Source: Neostethus bicornis (Eukaryota > Chordata > Actinopteri > Atheriniformes > Phallostethidae). From it: a DNA stretch of 64,000 nucleotides. Every line of letters begins with the position of its first letter. The first letter of the stretch is position 1. Below, piece after piece: positions 1-7,681 of this stretch. The notes below the pieces were generated by a model, which saw only the letters and a list, made by a program, of their open reading frames with translations, had not been told where the DNA came from and did no database searches. Made by a program: the position numbers and the translations under genes. Location: positions 30,429,817-30,493,816 of the forward strand of contig LR738542.1 in NCBI GenBank assembly GCA_902685375.1, read 5' to 3'.

Positions 1-34
1 AACAGGTAAAAAAGTGTTTAAGAAACCCAGAAAG

Positions 35-130
35 AAATCAGTAGGGGCGGGACTTAGGAATATATAAATTATATATTCCTATATATAAATTTATATATAT
101 ACATATCTACATATATATGTGTACATATAA
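35..130. repeat. AT-rich simple sequence
   Basis: Run of alternating A/T with TATATA blocks (positions ~58-128). Low complexity; no coding content. Confidence 0.7.
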
Positions 131-274
131 GGTTTTTTTTAATGTTAACCCAAACATCTACATGATACAAAATCTAAGCGATGTGTAGTTTTAATCTCCT
201 CAGTCAGTCTTTATAAACTAATCAATAACATTTTGGATGCTTTTAAGCATAAATACTTCATCCACTACTATTTA

Positions 275-475
275 TGGTGGAGACGGTGGCCGCGTGGTTA
301 GCGCGTTCGCCCGCGGACCGGAAGGTCGCGGGTTCGCGTCCCACGGAGAGCACGTCTAGGGTCCTTGGAGAAGACACCCAACCCCCGCTTCTCCCACCAT
401 TGGCGCCGTTGAAGGGCAGCCTGCTGCGGTGTAAGGAGTGCAGCAAGCAAATTTCCCCGGTGAGGGATGACTAGA
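275..475 (+). mobile_element. tRNA-derived SINE, family S1, copy 1
   Basis: The head resembles a tRNA: an A-box-like TGGTTAGCGCG at 295-305 and a B-box-like GGTTCGCGTCC at 331-341. This spacing fits an internal RNA polymerase III promoter. The body (TCCTTGGAGAAGACACC, CACCATTGGCGC, GCAGCCTGCTGCGG) recurs at ~3.1, 39.9, 46.1 and 56.6 kb on the same strand. The open frames across it (258-474, both strands) are incidental. I cannot name the family. Confidence 0.75.
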
Positions 476-900
476 GTAATTCAAAATAATCAAAAAAAAA
501 TAAAAAATTTATGGATTAATCAGTTCAATTAGTTTTTTTTAAGATAAAATAGTGCATCACAGATCGAAATTATTTTTTTTATAAAAATACCATCTACAAC
601 GTTTTCAGCAAAGATGTTTACATTGACTGCAGACAGAAAATGATAAAGAGATTTTTTTTTCTTTGCTGTTGTTTTTTAAAACTGATAATTCAATCAAAAG
701 TTTATTGTTTCAGCATCAGAAGAACGCTTTGATTTCCGAGCCCGCAATAAGTCTCAAACACGCAAATTGACGTCCCAGCTCTTTATAACTTTGTGGGCGG
801 GGCTTAACGCCCCAATGTAAGCAATCGCTAGCCAGAATGATTGACTGGACCTTTCAGCCAATCATTCATCTGTTCCTTTGTTTGATGCATTCAGGGTTCA
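476..900. other. Unassigned sequence with promoter-like words
   Basis: Low-complexity A/T runs to ~715. At 770-880 there are a TGACGT word, a GGGCGGGGC box next to an inverted GGGGC/GCCCC pair (~795-812), and a CCAAT word inside an ATGATTG/CAATCAT inverted pair. No exon follows, so a transposon end is as likely as a promoter. Confidence 0.3.
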
Positions 901-959
901 TTTAAAAAAAAAACTCCGACAAACAGTCGCGGCAGATGAAAACAACTAACCCAATTACA

Positions 960-1080
960 CAGACAAGAAACGTTCAAATTATCGTATTTTGAGCATTTTT
1001 TACAATTATTGATCGTACATCGTACGGAGGGCAAAAAAATCGTACAAATACGATAATTATCGTACACCTGGCAACGCTGC
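960..1080 (-). mobile_element. Possible DNA-transposon terminal fragment
   Basis: Read on the minus strand, the segment begins CAGCGTTGCCAGGTG and continues with ATCGTA/TACGAT palindromes. A CAGNGTTGCC start is common at ends of hAT-like elements. The second end is not seen; the copy appears cut off by the SINE starting at ~1078. Class assignment is inference. Confidence 0.35.
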
Positions 1081-1273
1081 GGTGGCCTCACAGCAAGAAG
1101 GTTGTGGGTTCGAGGCCTGGGTGGGGACGAGGCTTGGAACACTGTCCTTTCTGTGTGGAGTTTGCATGTTCTCCCCGTGTCTGTGTGGGTTTTCTCCAGG
1201 TACTCCGGTTTCCTCCCACTCTCCAAAGACATGCATGCTAGGTTCATTGGCCGGTGCCAGAGTGCCCCTAGGA

Positions 1274-1333
<60 letters not shown>

Positions 1334-1462
1334 CACCGCGACAGACTGGCGACCTGTTCGGGGTGTACTGTGCCCTTCGCCTTAAATTGGCCGGGATGGG
1401 CTCCGGCACCCCCGGAACCCCAAAAGGGATGGACAGATAAGAAGATGACTGACTGACTGAAT
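1078..1462 (+). mobile_element. SINE-like retroposon, family S2, copy 1
   Basis: Has a B-box match GGTTCGAGGCC (~1107-1117), a body with TGTGTGGAGTTTGCATGTTCTCC and GACTGGCGACCTGTTCGGG, and an (ACTG)n tail at ~1446-1460. Related copies lie at ~10.86, 18.75, 60.48 and 60.87 kb. An internal (TG)29 tract occupies 1275-1332. The open frames at 891-1545 are products of the TG tract, not genes. Confidence 0.7.
1275..1332. repeat. (TG)29 microsatellite
   Basis: Uninterrupted TG dinucleotides inside the S2 SINE copy. Likely length-polymorphic. Confidence 0.95.
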
Positions 1463-1476
1463 TGATTGCTCACCAG

Positions 1477-1842
1477 TGTCATGATCCCCTCACCGACCAC
1501 CAGAGAGAGCCATGGACCTTGCCTCATCGCCCTGATTTGGGACACCTGAGGGTGTTAGTCTGAAACTCACCTGTGGATCATTCTACCTGCTGCCTATTTA
1601 GAGGCTATCACCCCAGACTTCCACGTCATCCTCACCATCCCTGCCAGCCAGGGCTTCTTGGCTGCCTGACCACAAGTTTAATCTTTGAAATCTGTTATAT
1701 CATTTGAACTTTTTGATCCTACGTTAATACTATGGCCTTTGCCTTACAGCTTTACTGGACTTTTTGCCTCACTTGACTTTAAATAAATCCTGTTTTGTTT
1801 TACTGCCTTTGGGTCCTCCTTCCATATCCCTACATCCCAACA
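1477..1842 (+). mobile_element. Solo LTR, gypsy-like family L, with perfect TSD
   Basis: A 366 bp unit starts TGTCATGATCCCC and ends CATCCCAACA, flanked by the direct repeat ACCAG at 1472-1476 and 1843-1847. It contains a TATTTAGAGG TATA-like word and an AATAAA signal (~1782), as expected of an LTR promoter/polyA module. The GCCAGCCAGG...TTGGCTGCCTGACCA core is shared with LTRs at 50.5, 52.7, 57.3, 63.2 and 33-34 kb. No internal region is attached, so it is a solo LTR. Confidence 0.85.
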
Positions 1843-1847
1843 ACCAG

Positions 1848-3070
1848 TTTGTAGTTTTATTTTTATTATGCTTGAGTACAAATTATCATCTACAGGTACG
1901 GAAGTACAACATTATGTTAATTTCCTCATAAAAAATACTCTGATTTCACTTTTTAAATCCCAATTTTGCCCTCATTGAGGATAAGTCCGGAGGCAGAACC
2001 AGGACTTGCTGAACAGACTATGGCAGTATCGAACTATGGCACATCCAAAAATCTGGATACAGTCGGCTTGAATATGGGTTTTATGCTGAAAGGGCAAGGA
2101 GTAACTATATGAGAAAGAGATAAAGATACAAGAGAAGAAATGTTCATCATCTTGTCATGACACTGGGAAATATAAACCTAATTAAATTCAAAACAAAATG
2201 TGATCAAGTGGCACCGGAATAATCTGAAAAAAAAATCACTTTAAAACTGAGAGAACGCTCAAAAACACCCAACAAAATATGAGAGCAAACAACTAAGAAT
2301 GTCCAACATTCTGACAACAAATGAATGTGTCCCAACAAGAACTCAACATTATCATCCCACTCAATTCAAACCTTTAAAACAATTACAAAGATGCTTGAAA
2401 AACCAATGAGATTGAAACCTTTAAAATGTCCACTGGTGAAACACAATACAATCCTACAAGTCATTTTTTTTAAATTCAATCGAGAAGAACTGTATGATTC
2501 ATGAACATCTTACATGAATGATAAAGTCACAAGAGAAGCCTAGGAGCAGTCATAGGATTTTTTTTTTTTAAATGTAAGGCACATTATAAATAAAATGTAT
2601 TATTATTAAAAATTCACTCTCAGATCAAAAGGATCCTACAACTAATGAACTTCTGTACAGTGTCTTATTGGTTCAATTCAGGTGCAACTGTGCAGGAAAA
2701 TAGAAAAAATATCTAAATAAAAGGTTTTATCTATAAACAATATGTAATTTTTTTTTCTATAACATAGTATAAGGACAAGGTTGAAAAGTAAATGTGTGCA
2801 CAATGACTATGTTCTCTCAATTATATTGTAGATAAATAATAATAACAAATTGTAAATAAACTTGAAATGATGTTTTAAGAATCAAATTATCCAAATTAAA
2901 AATTTGTCTTTTACTATTTCAAACCTGCGGTTTTTCAGCAAAAAATGACAACTTGAGTCAATGAGCTTCTGAGTGGGCTCAGAGTGGGCTTTAGGGACTC
3001 TAAGAATTTGATATTTTGATGTTAGTCTTAATGTTTCACATTCTTTTTCTAAATGAATTTTCTAAATAGT
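1848..3070. other. AT-rich sequence, nothing recognised
   Basis: No credible ORF, RNA gene or known repeat. Several T- and A-runs. Confidence 0.5.
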
Positions 3071-3079
3071 GGGAAGGCG

Positions 3080-3240
3080 GGGGGCATATCTCAGTAGTAG
3101 AATGTTTACCGGGAGTTCGCCGGAAGTTCACAAGGTTGAATCCCACTGAGCTCATGCCTAGGTGTCCTTGAGAAGACACCTAGCCCCCCTCCCTGTGGTG
3201 TAATGCAACACACAAATGACTCCATTAATGGATGAATTAA
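3080..3240 (+). mobile_element. tRNA-derived SINE, family S1, copy 2 (diverged)
   Basis: Shares CTAGGTGTCCTTGAGAAGACACCTA and GCAACACACAAAT with the other S1 copies. The B-box region reads GGTTGAATCCC. The CACCATTGGCGC block is deleted. Confidence 0.6.
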
Positions 3241-3309
3241 ATATGTAAAAATAAAAAAATTAAATAAGATAAAAAAAAAACTTGGAATTTCCTTTTTATT
3301 GCCTGAAAA

Positions 3310-3692
3310 TGTGGTGTGAGGCCTTTTAGGCCTGCTTGTTTGTTTTTTTTTCTCCCCCAAAACTCACAGGTGCTGGATGGCTTCTAACGGGAGGATTGGC
3401 TGATTGCTCCCAGCTGCACAGACTTACCGGTGGCTATAAAAGACCTGGTGTCACCCACAGTCTCTGTCAGGTCTTCAACGATTCTAGTGGTAAACTGACA
3501 ACCTCTAAGCTGAGTCAAATTTTGATATCAGACTAATTTTCTTATTCTCCTCACAGGAACCTTCAGCCCTTCCTCTTGGCCATCCAGCACTGCCTGAAGC
3601 CGTTATCTCTCTGCTGTGGATTCCTTTGTTCAACACTTAATAAACTGTTAAACCTGCATTTGGATCCTCCTCATTCCCTCTCCCACACTACA
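3310..3692 (+). repeat. 5' LTR of the gypsy element
   Basis: Begins TGTGGTGTGAGG and ends CACACTACA (TG...CA). A TATAAAAG promoter lies at 3435-3442, the predicted RNA start is at ~3466 and AATAAA is near 3640. A near-identical inverted copy lies at 22001-22382. Confidence 0.9.
3435..3476 (+). promoter_or_regulatory. LTR TATA box and predicted transcription start
   Basis: TATAAAAG at 3435-3442 is followed 31 nt from its first base by GTCAGGTCTTC (3466-3476). These 11 nt are the reverse complement of the bases just after the LTR (3693-3703), which marks them as the likely 5' end of the element RNA. Confidence 0.7.
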
Positions 3693-3703
3693 GAAGACCT
3701 GAC
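3693..3703 (+). promoter_or_regulatory. Self-priming primer-binding site
   Basis: GAAGACCTGAC starts at the first base after the 5' LTR. It is perfectly complementary over 11 nt to GTCAGGTCTTC at 3466-3476. It does not begin with TGG, so it does not look like a tRNA site. Tf1 and vertebrate Sushi elements are known to prime from their own RNA 5' end in this way. Confidence 0.75.
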
Positions 3704-3707
3704 CAGA

Positions 3708-4700
3708 ATGGATCCAGCGGGTTCTGCATCACCCTCAGTGTCAGAGATTCTGACCCGACAAGGAATATTCCTGGGACAACAACAACAGGCCATAAAGGCC
3801 CTTATGGACGAAAATACTCAATTAAAAACACAGTTACAGGCTTTAACAGACAAAGTAAATAATCTAAGTTCTCTTTTTCTGTCCACAGCCTCGGCACCTC
3901 CTTCAGCTATGCCCAGCCCACTCATGGACCACCATATTACGGACCCGGAACCTTTCCATGGAACCCTGGGGAAATGTCGTGGGTTCCTCTTGCAGTGTTC
4001 AAATGTCTTTGCTCTAAGACCGCAGACCTTCGAATCAGACAAAGTTAAGAATTTGTACATTGTGGGTCTTCTTCGGGGCAGGGCACTGGAGTGGGCCGAG
4101 GCCGAAGACGCGGCAGCCCCCCTGGCTGATCGCTCAACATCTGATTTTCTGAGTTTATTCAGAACCATGTTCGAGGTGCCGGACCAGGCTGGAGATGCCT
4201 CCCAGTGTCTACTCCACCTTTCCCAGGGAACTCTATCTGTGGCGGAGTTCTCCATCTCATTCCGGACCCTAGCAGTAGAGGCTGGCTGGGGACAGAAGGC
4301 ACTAAGAGGGGTGTTCCTAAATGCCCTGAATGATCCTCTGAAGGATGAGCTAGCTGGCAGGGGGACCCCATCCACATTGGAGGAACTCATTTCGCTGGCA
4401 ATACAGTTAGACAATCGTCAAAGAGAGAAACGATATGAAAATACCACCCGGGCCCTACACCCTACTCCAGTTCACAGCCATCGACAGGCTTCCTCGGTCT
4501 GCCCCCCACCTAGGGCATTTGCATCTGTTCCACAAGAGGCTGAGCAGCCTTCCACAGAACCAATGCAGTTGGGACAGATGCATCTAACCAAAAAGGAAAG
4601 AGAGGTTAGACTAAAAGAAGGGAGGTGTCTCTATTGCGGGTCGAGAAGTCACTTACTCTCAGCTTGCCCTTGTCGCCCAAAAGACGGGGCCCACCGGTAG
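3708..4700 (+). CDS. gag: Gag-like nucleocapsid/capsid protein of the gypsy element
   Basis: 330 codons from the ATG at 3708, five bases after the primer-binding site. The frame is open upstream to 3576, but that part is LTR sequence, and MDPAGSAS is the more likely start. A Q-rich, leucine-spaced stretch near residues 20-55 could form a coiled coil; the middle is a retrotransposon-Gag capsid-like region. Near the C terminus there is one CCHC knuckle, C-x2-C-x4-H-x4-C (CLYCGSRSHLLSAC), expected to bind element RNA in cytoplasmic particles. No internal stop. It ends at TAG 4698-4700, overlapping pol, which lies in the -1 frame. Confidence 0.85.
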   Translation: MDPAGSASPSVSEILTRQGIFLGQQQQAIKALMDENTQLKTQLQALTDKVNNLSSLFLSTASAPPSAMPSPLMDHHITDPEPFHGTLGKCRGFLLQCSNVFALRPQTFESDKVKNLYIVGLLRGRALEWAEAEDAAAPLADRSTSDFLSLFRTMFEVPDQAGDASQCLLHLSQGTLSVAEFSISFRTLAVEAGWGQKALRGVFLNALNDPLKDELAGRGTPSTLEELISLAIQLDNRQREKRYENTTRALHPTPVHSHRQASSVCPPPRAFASVPQEAEQPSTEPMQLGQMHLTKKEREVRLKEGRCLYCGSRSHLLSACPCRPKDGAHR

Positions 4701-6760
4701 ACCTAGGGTTACGGGTGGGCACAACTAGATGTCATGGTACCCCTAGGCTTATGATTCTTGTGACACTAACCTCTGGTTGTTCCTCTTCTTTTCCGGTCGA
4801 AGCGTTGGTGGATCCCGGGGCCGACGGCAACTTCATCGACGCAGATTTTCTCCGTCAGTGTGGATTCCAGTCCCAACCACTCGGAGAACCCATTAATGCC
4901 ACGGCAATCGATGGACACGTTATCACCAGGGTGACCCACCAGTCCTCCCCGTTGGAGATGGTGGTATCGGGTAATCACCGTGAGCACTTTTCGTTTAACG
5001 TTATTTCTTCACCCGGCTCACCCCTTGTGTTAGGTTTCCCCTGGCTTAGGTTGCACAATCCACAGGTCGACTGGCAAAACCGGCGTATCGTCGGGTGGAG
5101 CAATCAGTGCCATGCAACTTGCCTCCAATCTGCCGTGACAACTGTCTCTTCTGACACGGTAGGCTCTATCGACCCGGTGGATGTTGCGTCTATCCCGGCA
5201 GAGTATCATGACCTCAAAGAGGTCTTCAGTAAGGAGAGGGCACAATCTCTCCCGCCTCATCGGCCATATGATTGCGCCATCGACCTCCTCCCTGGGGCAA
5301 CCTTACCCGCCAGTCGCCTGTACAATCTGTCTGCTCCAGAGAGGGGTGCGATGGAAAAGTACATCAATGAGTCCCTGGCGTCGGGGCTTATCCGCCCTTC
5401 CTCGGCACCCATAGCAGCCGGGTCCTTTTTTGTGGGTAAGAAGGATGGTTCCCTCCGTCCGTGCGTCGATTATCGGGGTCTTAATAACATCACCGTTCGC
5501 AACAAATACCCGTTGCCCCTCATTAATTTGGCGTTCGAGCTACTTCAGGGAGCCCGGGTCTTTACAAAACTCGATCTGCGTTGCGCCTACCATCTCGTCC
5601 GAATGCGGGAGGGGGACGAGTGGAAGACGGCGTTCAACACCCACCTGGGCCAATTCGAATACTTGGTCATGCCTTTCGGGTTAACTAACGCTCCCGCAGT
5701 CTTCCAGGCATTCATTAACGATGTGCTCCGTGACTTCCTTAATCGTTTTGTCTTTGTTTATCTGGATGACATTCTTATTTTTTCGCCCACTGTTGAGGAG
5801 CACATCGTCCATGTCCGTGCGGTACTCCAGCGACTCCTTGAGAATCGTTTGTTTGTAAAGGCTGAGAAGTGCGAGTTCCATTCTCAGTCCGTCAACTTCC
5901 TTGGTTTTATTGTACACGCTGGGCAGGTTTGCCCGGACCCCGAAAAAGTTAGCGCGGTGGCTGAGTGGCCTCGACCCAACACCCGTCGCAAACTACAACA
6001 ATTTCTGGGTTTCGCAAATTTTTACAGGCGTTTCATTCGCAATTACAGTCAGGTAGCTCTTCCCCTTACCCAGCTTACTTCCACAGCCAGACCGTTCGTT
6101 TGGTCTCCCCAAGCAGAGGGTGCATTCACTGAGCTTAAAAAGAGGTTTACCTCGGCCCCCATTCTGGTCCAGCCCGACCCCTTGAGGCAGTTTATTGTGG
6201 AGGTGGACGCCTCGGATTCAGGGGTGGGTGCTGTGCTGTCCCAATACCATCAGGAGGATGGCAAACTCCATCCCTGTGCCTTTTTCTCTAAGCGTCTCTC
6301 TGCAGCTGAACAAAACTACGATGTGGGGAATAGAGAACTGCTCGCAGTCAAACTGGCACTCGAGGAATGGAGGCACTGGCTCGAGGGCGCAGAACACCCA
6401 TTCGTGGTCTGGACAGACCACAAAAACCTCGCTTACATCCAAGCAGCTAAGAGACTCAACTCTCGACAGGCCCGGTGGCAGCTGTTCTTTACACGCTTTA
6501 ATTTTACCCTCACTTACAGGCCGAGCAACCGCAATACCAAACCTGACGCCCTCTCCCGCCTCCATGATGGTCATCAGTCCAGATCGGAGCCGGAGCCCAT
6601 TCTACCCCCCTCCTGCGTCATTGGGGCAATCACTTGGGAGATCGAGACTGCAATAAGGGATGGTCTGCAGCATGATCCGGACCCAGGTACTGGCCCAGCT
6701 AACCGTTCGTATGTGCCATCCTCTGCCCCCCAAAACTCACAGGTGCTGGATGGCTTCTAA
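4625..6760 (+). CDS. pol: Pol polyprotein: protease, reverse transcriptase, RNase H; no integrase
   Basis: Open frame, probably entered by -1 frameshift at ~4676-4682 rather than at its first ATG. Residue numbers are from 4625. An aspartic protease motif LVDPGADGNFID lies near residues 61-72; the usual DSG/DTG is DPG here. RT follows: KKDGSLRPCVDYRGLN, TKLDLRCAYHLVR, MPFGLTNAP and the YLDD catalytic box at 5759-5770. RNase H shows EVDASDSGVGAVLS, NRELLAV, VWTDHKNL and PDALSR, so its acidic residues are present. Just beyond the RNase H tail the frame crosses into LTR sequence (~6726) and stops at 6758-6760. Integrase and any chromodomain are absent. No internal stop or frameshift. Confidence 0.88.
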   Translation: MSLLRVEKSLTLSLPLSPKRRGPPVDLGLRVGTTRCHGTPRLMILVTLTSGCSSSFPVEALVDPGADGNFIDADFLRQCGFQSQPLGEPINATAIDGHVITRVTHQSSPLEMVVSGNHREHFSFNVISSPGSPLVLGFPWLRLHNPQVDWQNRRIVGWSNQCHATCLQSAVTTVSSDTVGSIDPVDVASIPAEYHDLKEVFSKERAQSLPPHRPYDCAIDLLPGATLPASRLYNLSAPERGAMEKYINESLASGLIRPSSAPIAAGSFFVGKKDGSLRPCVDYRGLNNITVRNKYPLPLINLAFELLQGARVFTKLDLRCAYHLVRMREGDEWKTAFNTHLGQFEYLVMPFGLTNAPAVFQAFINDVLRDFLNRFVFVYLDDILIFSPTVEEHIVHVRAVLQRLLENRLFVKAEKCEFHSQSVNFLGFIVHAGQVCPDPEKVSAVAEWPRPNTRRKLQQFLGFANFYRRFIRNYSQVALPLTQLTSTARPFVWSPQAEGAFTELKKRFTSAPILVQPDPLRQFIVEVDASDSGVGAVLSQYHQEDGKLHPCAFFSKRLSAAEQNYDVGNRELLAVKLALEEWRHWLEGAEHPFVVWTDHKNLAYIQAAKRLNSRQARWQLFFTRFNFTLTYRPSNRNTKPDALSRLHDGHQSRSEPEPILPPSCVIGAITWEIETAIRDGLQHDPDPGTGPANRSYVPSSAPQNSQVLDGF
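4676..4747 (+). promoter_or_regulatory. Predicted -1 ribosomal frameshift signal (gag to pol)
   Basis: In gag phase the sequence reads C CCA AAA (4676-4682), a valid X XXY YYZ slippery heptamer. After a 6 nt spacer, GCCCACC (4689-4695) pairs with GGTGGGC (4714-4720) in a 7 bp stem. The loop piece CCTAGGG (4702-4708) can pair with CCCTAGG (4741-4747), giving an H-type pseudoknot. The shift enters exactly the frame in which pol is open. Confidence 0.65.
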
Positions 6761-7065
6761 CGGGAGGATTGGCTGATTGCTCCCAGCTGCACAGACTTAC
6801 CGGTGGCTATAAAAGACCTGGTGTCACCCACAGTCTCTGTCAGGTCTTCAACGATTCTAGTGGTAAACTGACAACCTCTAAGCTGAGTCAAATTTTGATA
6901 TCAGACTAATTTTCTTATTCTCCTCACAGGAACCTTCAGCCCTTCCTCTTGGCCATCCAGCACTGCCTGAAGCCGTTATCTCTCTGCTGTGGATTCCTTT
7001 GTTCAACACTTAATAAACTGTTAAACCTGCATTTGGATCCTCCTCATTCCCTCTCCTACACAACA
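6726..7065 (+). repeat. 3' LTR of the gypsy element, 5'-truncated
   Basis: Matches the 5' LTR from its C-run (3354) to the end. The first ~44 bp, the polypurine tract and the whole integrase region are missing at the junction. Ends CTACACAACA, followed by TCCTG. Confidence 0.88.
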
Positions 7066-7070
7066 TCCTG

Positions 7071-7300
7071 CTTATGTTCGGATGTGGGCGTGGCAGAGAA
7101 CAAAAGGCATAGTCAAGAACAATTTTGACGTTTGAATATGAGAATACTGGACGGGACAGTTTACAAATCACTCAAACATGTATGTATGAAATGGGAAATC
7201 CTTTCAAGTATGTTTTTGTTGTGGGAATAATGTTAAAAAACATGGTTCAAACTTCCAAAAAGTTGATGAGATGAAATCCTCTGTGTGACCGTGTGGAACA
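7071..7300 (+). repeat. Dispersed sequence R1, right half
   Basis: Collinear and similar to ~53087-53290 (shared words: AGAACAAAAGGCAT, ACTCAAAC, GGAATAATGTT, CAAACTTC). The matching left half is not upstream here; it lies inverted beyond the solo LTR at 22383-22470. Confidence 0.6.
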
Positions 7301-7381
7301 TGTTTTTTTTTTTTTTTCCGTACTAGAATAAAGTGTAATTGCACATCCACTACAGTAGTTGTTGTTGTTTATAGTTTAAAT

Positions 7382-7669
7382 CTTCTTCTTCTCTTTTTGA
7401 CATTTCCCTTCAGGGGTCGCCACAGCAAGTCAGTTTCTTCCATCTAACCCTATCTGCTGTATCCTCTTCGGTCACACCAACTATCTTCATGTCTTCCTTC
7501 ACTGTATCCATGAACCTCCTCTTTGGTCTTCCTCTAGGCCTCTTTCCTGGTGGTTCCAAATCAAGCATCCTTCTCCCAATGTACTCGGTCTCTCTTCTCT
7601 GTACATGTCCAAACCATCTCAGTCTGGCCTCTCTGACTTTATCTCCAAAACCTGTAAGTCTAAATAACA
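7382..7669 (-). mobile_element. LINE 3' end, family B, 5'-truncated, with TSD
   Basis: Minus-strand translation gives the post-RT C terminus (DKVREARLRWFGHVQRR, GRPKRRFMDTVKEDMK). The 3' tail is (GAA)n, seen as CTTCTTCTTC. Flanked by ATAGTTTAAAT at 7371-7381 and 7670-7680 (11 bp, perfect). Clade not assigned; RTE-like is possible. Confidence 0.85.
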
Positions 7670-7681
7670 ATAGTTTAAATA

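Larger units (their letters stand above)
3310..7065 (+). mobile_element. Tf1/Sushi-type Ty3-gypsy element, integrase deleted
   Basis: LTR-gag-pol-LTR. The 5' LTR is 3310-3692, complete at 383 bp. The 3' LTR survives from ~6726 to 7065 and has lost about its first 44 bp. Over the shared part the LTRs differ at only about two bases, so the insertion is recent. The pol frame runs through protease, RT and RNase H, then enters LTR sequence at ~6726 before any integrase, so the copy is non-autonomous. The flanks do not match: GAAAA at 3305-3309, TCCTG at 7066-7070. The solo LTR at 22.0 kb carries the complementary pair. Self-priming and a gag-pol -1 frameshift signal place it near Tf1/Sushi; that assignment is inference from these features and the RT motifs. 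Confidence 0.93.

Noticed and set aside
275..345. A tRNA gene
   Set aside because: The tRNA-like head is fused to the S1 SINE body found at five sites, and cloverleaf pairing is poor.
891..1545. Four overlapping open frames of 112-172 codons around 1.1-1.5 kb
   Set aside because: They are created by the (TG)29 tract and the SINE body, give His-Thr or Cys-Val runs, and occur on both strands.
3818..6656. Long open frames on the minus strand and in other plus frames across the gypsy element
   Set aside because: Shadows of gag and pol; no domain of their own.
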